This document shows positions 8,448-17,289 of a DNA stretch of 64,000 bases, piece by piece. The notes under the pieces were generated by a model, which saw only the letters and a list, made by a program, of their open reading frames with translations, had not been told where the DNA came from and made no database searches. The position numbers and the translations under genes were made by a program. The stretch spans positions 1 to 64,000 of the forward strand of contig NZ_JACBGN010000006.1 of NCBI RefSeq assembly GCF_013401435.1, written 5' to 3'. The DNA comes from Streptomyces sp. BR123 (GTDB lineage Bacteria; Actinomycetota; Actinomycetes; Streptomycetales; Streptomycetaceae). The stretch's first letter is position 1. Each line of letters begins with the position of its first letter.

Positions 8448-8997
8448 GTGCGTGCAGGACCCGGCTCAGGATCTCGCGGGCGTGGCCCTCGTCGTACGGC
8501 GTGTCCGTCAGCAGCACCTGGAGGCTGATCCCGTCCATCACCGCCACCAGTGCCCGCGCGGTCACCGGGTCGGTCCGCTCAGCCAGGGCCGCGGCCACCG
8601 ACCCGCACCACTGCGCGGCCACCGGCCGCAGCGCGGGGCGGCGCAGCGCCGCGAGGTAGAGGTCGTACTCCAGTTCCGCCCGCGTCCGGTCCGCCCCGAG
8701 GAAATCTCCCAGCAGCGCGGCCAGCGCCCCGGCGAGGTCCGCCTCCGGGTCCGCCAGGGCGGGAGAGGCGGCGACGGTCTCGGCGAAGCCCTCGTTGGCC
8801 TGCCGCAGCGCGGCGACCAGCAGGTCGTCAAGGGTCCTGAAGTGGTACGTGGTCGAGCCCAGCGGTACGTCCGCCTCCGCGGCCACCGTGCGGTGGGTCA
8901 GCCCGGCGATGCCCTTGGCGCCGGCCACGCGGATCGCCGCGTCGATGATCCGCTGCCGCCGCTCGGGGTCGTGGCGGCGGACTCCGGAGGAGCCCAT
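8425..8997 (-). CDS. TetR-family transcriptional regulator (190 aa)
   Basis: The N-terminal helix-turn-helix is clear: RRQRIIDAAIRVAGAKGIAG then LTHRTVAAEADVPLGSTTYH and FRTLDDLLVAALRQA (residues about 10-60). The C-terminal ligand-binding domain is helical. Its ATG overlaps the stop of the SMR transporter gene (ATGA), so the two are translationally coupled. It is the obvious candidate repressor of that transporter operon. The 3' end of the gene lies inside a 42-bp tandem repeat. Confidence 0.88.
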   Translation of the reverse strand: MGSSGVRRHDPERRQRIIDAAIRVAGAKGIAGLTHRTVAAEADVPLGSTTYHFRTLDDLLVAALRQANEGFAETVAASPALADPEADLAGALAALLGDFLGADRTRAELEYDLYLAALRRPALRPVAAQWCGSVAAALAERTDPVTARALVAVMDGISLQVLLTDTPYDEGHAREILSRVLHAPAPRREA

Positions 8998-9317
8998 CAG
9001 TGCGCCCCGCTCAGGTTGACGAGGACCACCCCGGCGATGATCAGCGCGATGCCGGCGAGCTTCGCGGCGGTCGCGGCCTCGCCCAGGAACGCCATGCCGA
9101 TGGCGGCGATGGCGGCGGTGCCGACTCCGGCCCATATGGCGTAGGCCGTGCCCACCGACATCGACTTCAGGGTCTGGGCGAGCAGCGTGAAGGCGACCAG
9201 GTACCCGACCACGGTGCCCACCGAGGGCCACAGCTTCGTGAACCCGTCGCTGAACTTCATGGCGGTGGTCCCGGCGACCTCGGCCGCGATGGCGGCGGCA
9301 AGCAGTACGTAGGGCAT
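8997..9317 (-). CDS. Small multidrug resistance (SMR) transporter (106 aa)
   Basis: This is a four-helix SMR/DMT protein of typical length. The conserved membrane Glu is in AAEVAGTTAMKFSDGFTKLW (Glu13), with the usual Trp downstream. WAGVGTAAIAAIGMAFLGE marks helix 3. It exports cationic drugs or related compounds by proton antiport as a dimer. The ATG at 9317 gives the standard SMR N-terminus; a longer frame exists but adds non-family residues. It is the first gene of a two-gene operon with the TetR regulator. Confidence 0.88.
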   Translation of the reverse strand: MPYVLLAAAIAAEVAGTTAMKFSDGFTKLWPSVGTVVGYLVAFTLLAQTLKSMSVGTAYAIWAGVGTAAIAAIGMAFLGEAATAAKLAGIALIIAGVVLVNLSGAH

Positions 9318-9495
9318 GCGCACGACAATACGCACCGTTGTGGACGGCCGTACACACACGCGGGAGGAGCAAGGGTCGGGACTGCGGGCCGACCGGATCG
9401 AGGCAAGCGGGCCGCCGCCCACCTCGTCCGGCTGGACTGGACCCGTGCCGGTGGCGCTTGACGGCTTCGACGCCACGGCCACCCACGAACGGGCG

Positions 9496-9521
9496 GGGCC
9501 CCCGGCAGGTGCCGGGGGCCC
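9496..9521. terminator. Terminator of the suf operon
   Basis: GGGCCCCCGGCA (9496-9507) and TGCCGGGGGCCC (9510-9521) form a perfect 12-bp stem. It lies 33 nt downstream of the last gene of the suf operon. Confidence 0.8.
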
Positions 9522-9553
9522 TCGTGGTCCCGCTCCGCGGAATGCGGAAGGTG

Positions 9554-9898
9554 TCAGACGTTGAAGCCGAGCGCGCGCAGCTGCTCACGGCCGTCGTCCG
9601 TGATCTTGTCCGGACCCCACGGCGGCATCCAGACCCAGTTGATGCGCAGCTCGTTGACGATGCCCTCGGTCGCCGACTTCGCCTGGTCCTCGATGACGTC
9701 CGTCAGCGGGCAGGCCGCCGACGTGAGCGTCATGTCGAGGGTGGCGATGTTCGCGTCGTCGATGTGGATGCCGTAGATCAGGCCCAGGTTGACGACGTCG
9801 ATGCCCAGCTCGGGGTCGACCACGTCGTAGAGGGCCTCGCGGACCTCCTCCTCGGTGGCCGGCTTGATCGACGCCTCGGGCGTCGCGTTCTCGGTCAT
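9554..9898 (-). CDS. sufT: SufT-like MIP18/DUF59 Fe-S assembly factor (114 aa)
   Basis: This is a single MIP18/DUF59 domain protein: YDVVDPELGIDVVNLGLIYG (residues about 24-43) and the conserved Cys-containing LTSAACPLTDVIEDQ, ending VWMPPWGPDKITDDGREQLRALGF. Such proteins help mature Fe-S proteins and are the usual last gene of actinobacterial suf operons. Its ATG overlaps the sufU stop (ATGA), showing translational coupling. The symbol is used by family resemblance and position. Confidence 0.85.
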   Translation of the reverse strand: MTENATPEASIKPATEEEVREALYDVVDPELGIDVVNLGLIYGIHIDDANIATLDMTLTSAACPLTDVIEDQAKSATEGIVNELRINWVWMPPWGPDKITDDGREQLRALGFNV

Positions 9899-10356
9899 GC
9901 CGTCTCCCTCTCCGCGCCGCCCAGCACCTGGGCGGTCGCGTCCTTCCACGCCATCCAGCTCAGCAGAGCACACTTGACACGCGCGGGGTACTTGGAGACG
10001 CCGGCGAACGCGACCGCGTCCTCCAGCACCTCCTCCATCTCCTCGTCCGGCTCGATCTTGCCCTTGGACTGCATCAGCTCCAGGAAGGTGGCCTGGATCC
10101 GCTGCGCCTCGGACAGCTGCTTGCCGACGAGCAGCTCGTTCAGCACGGACGCGCTGGCCTGGCTGATGGAGCAGCCCTGGCCCTCGTACGAGACGTCGGT
10201 GAGCGTCTCCCCGTCGTACTTCACACGCAGCGTGATCTCGTCGCCACACGTCGGATTGACGTGGTGCACCTCGGCGTCGCCCTCGCGCAGGCCACGCCCG
10301 TGCGGGTGCTTGTAGTGGTCCAGGATGAGCTCCTGGTACATCGAATCCAGCTTCAC
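9895..10356 (-). CDS. sufU: SufU Fe-S assembly / sulfur-transfer protein (153 aa)
   Basis: The protein has the three SufU cysteines: NPTCGDEI (Cys37), GQGCSISQAS (Cys62) and RVKCALLSW (Cys129), plus the Asp after the first Cys. In this family they bind zinc and receive sulfur from SufS. GTG at 10356 is preferred because GAGGACGAGGA lies just upstream; an ATG five codons later is an alternative. The gene is 25 nt after sufS and overlaps sufT. Confidence 0.93.
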   Translation of the reverse strand: MKLDSMYQELILDHYKHPHGRGLREGDAEVHHVNPTCGDEITLRVKYDGETLTDVSYEGQGCSISQASASVLNELLVGKQLSEAQRIQATFLELMQSKGKIEPDEEMEEVLEDAVAFAGVSKYPARVKCALLSWMAWKDATAQVLGGAERETA

Positions 10357-10381
10357 AGCGTCCTCGTCCTCGTGGCCCTGG

Positions 10382-11638
10382 TCAGGCGAAGAAGTTCCGT
10401 ACGTGCTCCAGCCCGTCGACCAGTGCGTCGACGTCGGCCGGAGAGGAGTACAGATAGAAAGACGCTCGCGTCGTCGCCGGAATTCCGTACCGCAGGCAGA
10501 CGGGGCGGGCACAGTGGTGTCCCACGCGGACGGCGATGCCCTGCTCGTCCAGGACCTGCCCCACGTCGTGCGGGTGGATGTCGCCGAGCACGAAGGAGAT
10601 CGCGGCGCCGCGGTCCTCGGCCGTGGTGGGGCCGATGATCCGCAGGTCGGGGACCTCCTGCAGGCGCTTCACCGCGTACTCGGTGATCGCGTGCTCGTGG
10701 GCGGCGATCTTGTCCATGCCGATCGCGGACAGGTAGTCCACGGCCGCGCCGAGGCCGACGGCCTGGGCGATCGGGGGCGTGCCCGCCTCGAACTTGTGGG
10801 GCGCCGGGGCGTACGTCGACGAGTGCATCGAGACGGTCTCGATCATCTCGCCGCCGCCGAGGAACGGCGGCAGGTCCTCCAGGAGCTCCTGCCGGCCCCA
10901 CAGGACGCCGATGCCGGTCGGGCCGCACATCTTGTGGCCGGTGAAGGCCACGAAGTCGGCGCCGAGGGCCTGGACGTCCAGGGGCATGTGCGGGGCGGCC
11001 TGCGAGGCGTCGATCAGCACCAGCGCGCCGACCTCCTGCGCGCGCCGGACGATCGTCTCGACCGGGTTGACGGTGCCGAGCAGGTTGGAGACCAGCGTGA
11101 AGGAGACGATCTTCGTCTTCTCCGTGATGACCTCTTCGATGTTCGACAGGTCGAGCCGGCCGTCGTCGGTCAGGCCGAACCACTTCAGCTTCGCGCCGGT
11201 GCGCTGCGACAGCAGCTGCCACGGAACGATGTTGGAGTGGTGCTCCATCTCGGTGATGGCGATCTCGGTGTCGCGGTCGACCCGGTAGGGCTCATCGGCC
11301 CAGCCGAGCATGTTCGCGACCAGGTTGAGCGACTCCGAGGCGTTCTTGGTGAAGATCACCTCGTCGCGGCTCGGTGCGTTGACGAAGGCGGCCACCTTGT
11401 CGCGGGCGCCCTCGTACAGTGCCGTGGCCTCCTCGGCGACCAAGTACACGCCGCGGTGGACGTTGGCGTTGTGCCGCTCGTAGTACTCGTTCAGCGCGTC
11501 GAGCACCTGGCGCGGCTTCTGCGAGGTCGCCGCGGAGTCCAGGTAAACGATCTTCTTCCCGTCGTGGACCACACGATCCAGCAGGGGGAAGTCCTTGCGG
11601 ATCGCCTCGATGTCGAGGAGGCCAGGCAGCTGTGTCAC
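10382..11638 (-). CDS. sufS: Cysteine desulfurase SufS (418 aa)
   Basis: This is a type II PLP-dependent cysteine desulfurase that removes sulfur from cysteine for cluster assembly. Seen are the substrate region YLDSAATSQKP, the cofactor region EHHSNIVPW, the PLP lysine in FTGHKMCGPTGIG, and the persulfide-carrying Cys in VRVGHHCARP near the C-terminus. The start is GTG and overlaps the sufC stop by four bases (GTGA), so it is coupled to sufC. Length is normal. Confidence 0.96.
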   Translation of the reverse strand: MTQLPGLLDIEAIRKDFPLLDRVVHDGKKIVYLDSAATSQKPRQVLDALNEYYERHNANVHRGVYLVAEEATALYEGARDKVAAFVNAPSRDEVIFTKNASESLNLVANMLGWADEPYRVDRDTEIAITEMEHHSNIVPWQLLSQRTGAKLKWFGLTDDGRLDLSNIEEVITEKTKIVSFTLVSNLLGTVNPVETIVRRAQEVGALVLIDASQAAPHMPLDVQALGADFVAFTGHKMCGPTGIGVLWGRQELLEDLPPFLGGGEMIETVSMHSSTYAPAPHKFEAGTPPIAQAVGLGAAVDYLSAIGMDKIAAHEHAITEYAVKRLQEVPDLRIIGPTTAEDRGAAISFVLGDIHPHDVGQVLDEQGIAVRVGHHCARPVCLRYGIPATTRASFYLYSSPADVDALVDGLEHVRNFFA

Positions 11639-12399
11639 GCGGTCGCGCCACCCTTCACGTACTTGTCGTAGCCCTCCGACTCCAGCTGGTCGGCCAGCTC
11701 GGCGCCGCCGGACTCGGCGATGCGGCCGTTCGCGAAGACGTGCACGAAGTCGGGCTTGATGTAGCGCAGGATGCGCGTGTAGTGGGTGATCAGCAAGGTG
11801 CCGACCTCGCCGGTCCCGCGGACGCGGTTGACGCCCTCGGAGACGATGCGCAGCGCGTCGACGTCGAGGCCGGAGTCGGTCTCGTCGAGGATCGCGATCT
11901 TCGGCTTGAGGAGCTCCAGCTGGAGGATCTCGTGGCGCTTCTTCTCACCGCCGGAGAAGCCCTCGTTGACGTTGCGCTCGGCGAAGGCGGGGTCCATCTG
12001 GAGGCGCTCCATGGCCTCCTTGACCTCCTTCACCCAGGTGCGCAGCTTGGGGGCCTCGCCGCGGACGGCGGTGGCGGAGGTGCGCAGGAAGTTGGAGACC
12101 GAGACGCCGGGGACCTCGACCGGGTACTGCATGGCGAGGAAGACGCCGGCGCGGGCGCGCTCGTCGACGGACATCTCCAGGACGTCCTCGCCGTCGAGGG
12201 TCACCGAGCCACCGGTGATGGTGTACTTCGGGTGGCCGGCGAGCGAGTACGCCAGGGTGGACTTGCCGGAGCCGTTGGGGCCCATGATGGCGTGCGTCTC
12301 ACCCTGCTTGACGGTGAGGTCGACACCCTTGAGGATCTCGCGGGCGCCGTTCTCCGCCTCGACGGAGACGTGCAGGTCGTGGATTTCAAGCGTTGCCAT
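11635..12399 (-). CDS. sufC: Fe-S assembly ATPase SufC (254 aa)
   Basis: This ABC-type ATPase works with SufB and SufD. Walker A is GPNGSGKSTLAY (about residues 39-50). The Q-loop follows. The ABC signature is in the SufC-specific form FSGGEKKRHEILQ, and Walker B is KIAILDETDSGLD. It starts at an ATG 7 nt after the Rieske gene and overlaps sufS. Confidence 0.96.
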   Translation of the reverse strand: MATLEIHDLHVSVEAENGAREILKGVDLTVKQGETHAIMGPNGSGKSTLAYSLAGHPKYTITGGSVTLDGEDVLEMSVDERARAGVFLAMQYPVEVPGVSVSNFLRTSATAVRGEAPKLRTWVKEVKEAMERLQMDPAFAERNVNEGFSGGEKKRHEILQLELLKPKIAILDETDSGLDVDALRIVSEGVNRVRGTGEVGTLLITHYTRILRYIKPDFVHVFANGRIAESGGAELADQLESEGYDKYVKGGATA

Positions 12400-12406
12400 G
12401 GGTGCC

Positions 12407-12724
12407 TCAGGACTCCTGGGTGAGGGAGACGAGCACGTCGTCCCCTTCGATCTTTACGGGGTATACGGGAACGGGGCGCGTCGCGGGCAGCCCGGACGGC
12501 TTGCCGGTGCGCAGGTCGAAGGCGGATCCGTGCAGCCAGCACTCGATCATGCAGTCGTCGACCTCGCCCTCCGAGAGCGAGACGTTCGCGTGCGAGCAGA
12601 TGTCGTTGATCGCGTACACCGATCCCTCGGTGGAGACGATGGACACCGGCGTACCGTCGAGTTCCACCCGCTTGGGGGTGTTCTCCTCCAGCTCGCTCAG
12701 CGCACAGGCCTTGATGTAGGTCAT
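12407..12724 (-). CDS. Rieske-type [2Fe-2S] ferredoxin inside the suf operon (105 aa)
   Basis: Cluster ligands are Cys43 and His45 (ICSHANVSLSEGEV) and Cys62 and His65 (ECWLHGSAFD). These match a soluble dioxygenase-ferredoxin type Rieske domain with no signal peptide. It is often annotated as a dioxygenase ferredoxin subunit, but no dioxygenase is nearby. Its ATG overlaps the sufD stop by one base and sufC begins 7 nt after it. It is thus a regular member of the suf operon, perhaps supplying electrons for assembly or serving as a client. That role is inference. Confidence 0.92.
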   Translation of the reverse strand: MTYIKACALSELEENTPKRVELDGTPVSIVSTEGSVYAINDICSHANVSLSEGEVDDCMIECWLHGSAFDLRTGKPSGLPATRPVPVYPVKIEGDDVLVSLTQES

Positions 12725-13902
12725 CAGACGGACGCCTCGAGCTCGGCCTCGATCTTGGCGATGAGGCGCTCCTCGATGTCGCCGACACCGATCTGCTGGA
12801 CGAGCTCGGCGAAGAAGCCGCGCACGACCAGGCGGCGGGCCTCGTCGGCCGGGATACCGCGGGCCTGCAGGTAGAACAGCTGCTCGTCGTCGAAGCGGCC
12901 GGTCGCGGAGGCGTGGCCGGCGCCGACGATCTCGCCGGTCTCGATCTCCAGGTTCGGCACCGAGTCGACCCGCGCGCCGTCCGTGAGGACGAGGTTGCGG
13001 TTCATCTCGTAGGTGTCGGTGCCTTCGGCGCTCTTCTGGATCAGGACGTCGCCGATCCAGACGGCGTGGGCGTCCTGGCCCTGGAGCGCACCCTTGTAGA
13101 CCACGTGGGACTTGCAGTGCGGGGCGTCGTGGGTGACCAGGAGGCGGTGCTCCTGGTGCTGGCCGGCGTCGGTGAAGTACAGGCCGAGCATCTCGGCCTC
13201 GCCGCCGGGGCCGGCGTAGCGCACGCGCGGGTGGATGCGGACGACGTCGCCGCCGAAGGTGACGACGACCGACTTGAAGCTTGCGTCGCGGCCGATCAGC
13301 GCGTTGTGCTGGGAGGTGTGGACGGCGGTGTCGTCCCAGTCCTGCACGGACACGAAGGTCACCTTGGCGCCGTCGCCGACGAGGATGTCGACGTTGGCGG
13401 CGCGGACGCCGTCACCGGTGTGGTCGATGACGATGATCGCCTCGGCGAACGGCTTGATGTCGAAGACGGTGTGGCCGAAGGTCGTGCCGCCCTCGCCGTG
13501 CAGGGCGACGCGGATCGGCTCGGCGAGCACGGTCTCCTTGGGCACGGTGACGACCGTGGCCTTGGCGAACGAGGTGAAGGCCTGGGCGGCGACCCGGTCC
13601 ACCGGGGTGCCGGCCTTGCCGATGCGCTCGTCACCGCGCTCGACGGTCTCGACCGTGACGCCCTCGGGCGCGTCGATCTGCGCCTTCATCGACCCGCTGG
13701 CCACGGCGGTGCCGTCGTGGAGTCCGCGCAGGCGTCCCAGCGGGGTGAAGCGCCACTCCTCCTCGCGGCCGTGGGGGATGGGGAAGTCCGCCACGTCGAA
13801 GGACGGCGGCGCGCTCATCCGAGTGGCGACGGTGGACTCTGCGGCCACCGCGATGGAGCCGGCGGTGGTGGAGCCCACCGGAATGTTCTGAGCATCAGCC
13901 AT
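12724..13902 (-). CDS. sufD: Fe-S assembly scaffold subunit SufD (392 aa)
   Basis: SufD pairs with SufB to form the SufBC2D complex with SufC. The protein has the SufD N-terminus (FDVADFPIPHGREEEWRFTP), a beta-helix core, and the conserved C-terminal region EIVGAGHASATGRFDDEQLF followed by RGIPADEARRLVVRGFF. The ATG at 13902 (MADAQNIPVG) gives the N-terminus usual in Streptomyces. A GTG at 13920 is a weaker alternative; neither has a strong ribosome site. It is 78 nt after sufB. Confidence 0.93.
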   Translation of the reverse strand: MADAQNIPVGSTTAGSIAVAAESTVATRMSAPPSFDVADFPIPHGREEEWRFTPLGRLRGLHDGTAVASGSMKAQIDAPEGVTVETVERGDERIGKAGTPVDRVAAQAFTSFAKATVVTVPKETVLAEPIRVALHGEGGTTFGHTVFDIKPFAEAIIVIDHTGDGVRAANVDILVGDGAKVTFVSVQDWDDTAVHTSQHNALIGRDASFKSVVVTFGGDVVRIHPRVRYAGPGGEAEMLGLYFTDAGQHQEHRLLVTHDAPHCKSHVVYKGALQGQDAHAVWIGDVLIQKSAEGTDTYEMNRNLVLTDGARVDSVPNLEIETGEIVGAGHASATGRFDDEQLFYLQARGIPADEARRLVVRGFFAELVQQIGVGDIEERLIAKIEAELEASV

Positions 13903-13980
13903 GGCTGTCGTTCTGCTCACTCTCTTTAAAGAACACTGCCTACGTCAAAGAATGTGCTGCGGGACGGTTGCGGGCCGGGC

Positions 13981-15396
13981 CTAGCCGACCGAGCCCTCCA
14001 TCTGCAGCTCGATCAGCCGGTTGAGCTCCAGCGCGTACTCCATCGGCAGCTCCTTGGCGATCGGCTCGACGAAGCCGCGCACGATCATCGCCATGGCCTC
14101 GAACTCGCTCAGGCCGCGGGCCATCAGGTAGAAGAGCTGGTCCTCGGAGACCTTGGAGACGGTCGCCTCGTGGCCCATCGTCACGTCGTCCTCGCGGACG
14201 TCGACGTACGGGTAGGTGTCGGAGCGGGAGATGGTGTCGACGAGCAGGGCGTCGCACAGGACGTTGCTCTTCGATCCGGCCGCGCCCTCGCCGATCTCGA
14301 CCAGGCCCCGGTAGGAGGTGCGGCCGCCGCCTCGCGCCACCGACTTGGAGACGATGTTGGAGGAGGTGTTCGGCGCCATGTGGACCATCTTGGAGCCGGC
14401 GTCCTGGTGCTGGCCCTCGCCCGCGAAGGCGATGGACAGGGTCTCGCCCTTGGCGTGCTCGCCCATCAGGTAGACGGCCGGGTACTTCATGGTGACCTTG
14501 GAGCCGATGTTGCCGTCGATCCACTCCATGGTCGCGCCCTCGTAGGCCACGGCGCGCTTGGTGACCAGGTTGTAGACGTTGTTCGACCAGTTCTGGATCG
14601 TCGTGTAGCGGCAGCGTCCGCCCTTCTTCACGATGATCTCGACGACCGCGCTGTGCAGCGAGTCGGAGGAGTAGATCGGGGCGGTGCAGCCCTCGACGTA
14701 GTGGACGTACGCGTCCTCGTCGACGATGATCAGCGTCCGCTCGAACTGGCCCATGTTCTCCGTGTTGATGCGGAAGTAGGCCTGCAGCGGGATCTCGACG
14801 TGGACGCCCTTGGGCACGTAGATGAACGAGCCGCCGGACCACACGGCGGTGTTCAGCGACGCGAACTTGTTGTCGCCGACCGGGATGACCGTGCCGAAGT
14901 ACTCCTTGAAGAGTTCCTCGTGCTCCTTCAGCGCGGTGTCGGTGTCGACGAAGATGACGCCCTGCTCCTCCAGGTCCTCGCGGATCTGGTGGTAGACGAC
15001 CTCGGACTCGTACTGGGCCGCGACACCGGCGACGAGGCGCTGCTTCTCCGCCTCCGGGATGCCGAGCTTGTCGTACGTGTTCTTGATGTCCTCGGGCAGT
15101 TCCTCCCAGGAAGCGGCCTGCTTCTCGGTGGAGCGCACGAAGTACTTGATGTTGTCGAAGTCGATGCCCGACAGGTCGGAGCCCCAGGTCGGCATGGGCT
15201 TCTTGTCGAAGAGCTTCAGGCCCTTGAGGCGGAGCTTCAGCATCCACTCGGGCTCGTTCTTCTTCGCCGAGATGTCCCGGACGACCTCTTCGGACAGGCC
15301 TCGCTTGGCAGCCGCGCCCGCCTCGTCGGAGTCGGCCCAGCCGTACTCGTAGTTGCCCAGACCCTCGAGCTCAGGGTGAGCAGTCTCCGTGGTCAT
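13981..15396 (-). CDS. sufB: Fe-S assembly scaffold subunit SufB (471 aa)
   Basis: SufB is the main scaffold on which Fe-S clusters are built. The sequence is highly conserved: [15 protein letters not shown] at the N-terminus, [38 protein letters not shown] containing the conserved Cys, and the C-terminal [19 protein letters not shown]. The frame has the normal length with no insertion, so no intein. GGGAGG lies about 9 nt before the ATG at 15396. The ATG also overlaps the sufR stop (ATGA), giving translational coupling. Confidence 0.97.
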   Translation of the reverse strand: MTTETAHPELEGLGNYEYGWADSDEAGAAAKRGLSEEVVRDISAKKNEPEWMLKLRLKGLKLFDKKPMPTWGSDLSGIDFDNIKYFVRSTEKQAASWEELPEDIKNTYDKLGIPEAEKQRLVAGVAAQYESEVVYHQIREDLEEQGVIFVDTDTALKEHEELFKEYFGTVIPVGDNKFASLNTAVWSGGSFIYVPKGVHVEIPLQAYFRINTENMGQFERTLIIVDEDAYVHYVEGCTAPIYSSDSLHSAVVEIIVKKGGRCRYTTIQNWSNNVYNLVTKRAVAYEGATMEWIDGNIGSKVTMKYPAVYLMGEHAKGETLSIAFAGEGQHQDAGSKMVHMAPNTSSNIVSKSVARGGGRTSYRGLVEIGEGAAGSKSNVLCDALLVDTISRSDTYPYVDVREDDVTMGHEATVSKVSEDQLFYLMARGLSEFEAMAMIVRGFVEPIAKELPMEYALELNRLIELQMEGSVG

Positions 15397-16154
15397 GCGG
15401 GGTTCCTCCCGGCCGTGCTTGCAGATGCTGATGTGTTGGACTGTGCAGTGCCCGCGCCACGCGGGATGAAGGTGGTGCACACCCCGTCGCCGTGGGCGAT
15501 GGTGGCGAGGCGCTGCACATGGGTCCCGAGCAGACGGGAGAAGACCTCGGTCTCCGCCTCGCAGAGCTGCGGGAACTGCTCGGCTACGTGGGCCACCGGG
15601 CAGTGGTGCTGGCAGAGCTGTTCACCGCTGTGCGGACCGGGAGCGCTCTTGGCCGTCGCAGCGTACCCGTCCGCGGTCAGCGCCTCGGCAAGGGCCTCGG
15701 CGCGGTCCGCGGGGGCGGCTGCGTCGACCTTCGTGCGGTACGCCTCGGCCTGGGCCTCCATCCGCGCCCTGGCGAAGGCGGCGACGGCCGCCTCCCCCGC
15801 CTCGCCTCCGCCGGCGGCCTGCGCGATCCAGCGCATGGCGTCCGCGGCGAGCGAGTCGTAGGACTGGTCGAAGGCGTCGCGCCCGCAGTCGGTGAGCGCG
15901 AAGACCTTGGCCGGCCGGCCTCGGGTGCGCGTGCCGTACACCCGCTGCTCACGGGCCTCGACCACGTCGTCGGCGACGAGCGTGTCGAGGTGGCGGCGGA
16001 CGGCGGCCTGAGTGAGGCCGAGACGCGCGGCGAGGTCGGCGACGGTGGACGGACCGTGGTCCAGGATGGACCGCGCGACCCGGTTGCGGGTGGACCGCTC
16101 CCCGGTAGCGAGCTCCCCCTGGGGGGTCTCGATCAGCCGTTCGCCGTATTTCAC
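15393..16154 (-). CDS. sufR: SufR-type Fe-S-sensing repressor (253 aa)
   Basis: This is the first gene of the suf operon. The N-terminal ArsR/DeoR-like winged helix is at residues about 20-80 ([20 protein letters not shown]). The C-terminal half contains [18 protein letters not shown], giving Cys181, Cys185 and Cys198. This spacing matches the cluster ligands reported for Streptomyces avermitilis SufR. A fourth Cys is at 226. The start is GTG at 16154, which sits within a CAAC-N6-GTTG palindrome, so no room remains for a normal leader. The repressor with an intact [4Fe-4S] cluster should shut off its own operon and release it when clusters are lacking. Confidence 0.92.
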   Translation of the reverse strand: MKYGERLIETPQGELATGERSTRNRVARSILDHGPSTVADLAARLGLTQAAVRRHLDTLVADDVVEAREQRVYGTRTRGRPAKVFALTDCGRDAFDQSYDSLAADAMRWIAQAAGGGEAGEAAVAAFARARMEAQAEAYRTKVDAAAPADRAEALAEALTADGYAATAKSAPGPHSGEQLCQHHCPVAHVAEQFPQLCEAETEVFSRLLGTHVQRLATIAHGDGVCTTFIPRGAGTAQSNTSASASTAGRNPA

Positions 16155-16167
16155 AACGCCATTGTTG
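16154..16167 (-). promoter_or_regulatory. SufR operator CAAC-N6-GTTG at the sufR start
   Basis: CAAC (16154-16157) and GTTG (16164-16167) form an inverted repeat with a 6-nt spacer. This is the form reported for the S. avermitilis SufR operator. It overlaps the GTG start of sufR. On the minus strand a TTGTCG-N17-CAACAA arrangement would place the transcription start almost on the GTG, so the message may be leaderless and repression direct. Confidence 0.75.
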
Positions 16168-16349
16168 CGTAATTACCTGAGGACCGACAAGCCGTGACGG
16201 ACGCCACCCCTGGTGTCCTCCATCACTAAGGGTCACCTAACCTGTCTACGGAGAGTGAGGAAGAGGCCCGGGTTCAACGGCCTGGCCAGCCATGATGCCC
16301 CGGGTGGCCGAACCTCGCCCCGGCGCCGGTACCGGCCCGTACGGCTCCG

Positions 16350-16355
16350 TAGACT
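16350..16355 (+). promoter_or_regulatory. -10 element of a leaderless ABC transporter mRNA
   Basis: TAGACT ends 7 nt before the ATG at 16363. No Shine-Dalgarno is present, so transcription probably starts at the A of the start codon. No clear -35 is visible. Confidence 0.5.
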
Positions 16356-16362
16356 CACCCGC

Positions 16363-17289
16363 ATGAGCAACGACCCCGCCGTGGAGATCCGCGGACTGGT
16401 GAAGCGGTACGGCCCGAAGACGGCGGTGGACGGTCTCGACCTCACCGTCCGCAGGGGCTCGGTCACCGCGGTCCTCGGCCCCAACGGCGCGGGCAAGACG
16501 ACCACCGTGGAAACCTGCGAGGGGTACCTGCGCCCGGACGCGGGAACCGTGCGCGTCCTCGGCCTCGACCCGGTCGCCCAAGCCGCCGCCCTGCGCCCGC
16601 GCGTCGGCGTCATGCTCCAGTCCGGCGGCGTCTACTCCGGGGCCCGCGCCGTCGAGATGCTGGGCCACATGGCACGCCTGTACGCCGACCCGCTCGACGT
16701 GGACGGCCTGGTGGAGCGGCTCGGGCTGGGCGGCTGCGGCCGCACCCCCTACCGCCGGCTCTCCGGCGGCCAGCAGCAGCGCCTGTCGCTGGCCATGGCC
16801 GTGGTGGGCCGCCCGGAGCTGGTCTTCCTGGACGAGCCGACCGCCGGCCTGGACCCGCAGGCCCGCCGCGCCACCTGGGACCTGGTGCGGGAGCTGCGCG
16901 CCGACGGGGTCGGCGTCGTCCTCACCACCCACCACATGGACGAGGCCGAGCAGCTCGCCGACGAGGTGGCCGTCATCGACGCCGGGAAGGTCATCGCCCA
17001 CGGCAGCCCCGAGCAGCTGTGCCGCGGCGGCGCCGAGAACACCCTGCGCTTCACCGGCCGCCCCTCCCTCGACCTCGCCTCGCTCCTCAAGGCGCTGCCC
17101 GACGGCACCGAGGCCGCCGAGCTCACCCCGGGCGTCTACCGGGTCACCGGCGACGTCGACCCCCAGATGCTGGCCACCGTCACCTCCTGGTGCGCCCAGA
17201 ACGGGGTCATGCCGGACAGCCTCTCGGTGGAGCGGCACACCCTCGAAGACGTCTTCCTGGAGCTCACCGGTAAGGAGCTGCGCGCATGA
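16363..17289 (+). CDS. ABC transporter ATP-binding protein (308 aa)
   Basis: This is a drug-export (DrrA/CcmA-like) ABC ATPase. Walker A is GPNGAGKTTTVE, the signature is LSGGQQQRLSLAMA, Walker B is PELVFLDEPTAGLD, and the H-loop is LTTHHMDEAEQLADE. A C-terminal extension of about 85 residues, typical of type-2 exporter ATPases, ends LEDVFLELTGKELRA. It overlaps the permease gene by four bases (ATGA). The transported compound is unknown. The gene is divergent from the suf operon, with 208 nt between. Confidence 0.93.
   Translation: MSNDPAVEIRGLVKRYGPKTAVDGLDLTVRRGSVTAVLGPNGAGKTTTVETCEGYLRPDAGTVRVLGLDPVAQAAALRPRVGVMLQSGGVYSGARAVEMLGHMARLYADPLDVDGLVERLGLGGCGRTPYRRLSGGQQQRLSLAMAVVGRPELVFLDEPTAGLDPQARRATWDLVRELRADGVGVVLTTHHMDEAEQLADEVAVIDAGKVIAHGSPEQLCRGGAENTLRFTGRPSLDLASLLKALPDGTEAAELTPGVYRVTGDVDPQMLATVTSWCAQNGVMPDSLSVERHTLEDVFLELTGKELRA

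Noticed and set aside
13981-15396. Intein in sufB
   Set aside because: SufB is a common intein host in actinobacteria, but this copy has normal length with no splice motifs.
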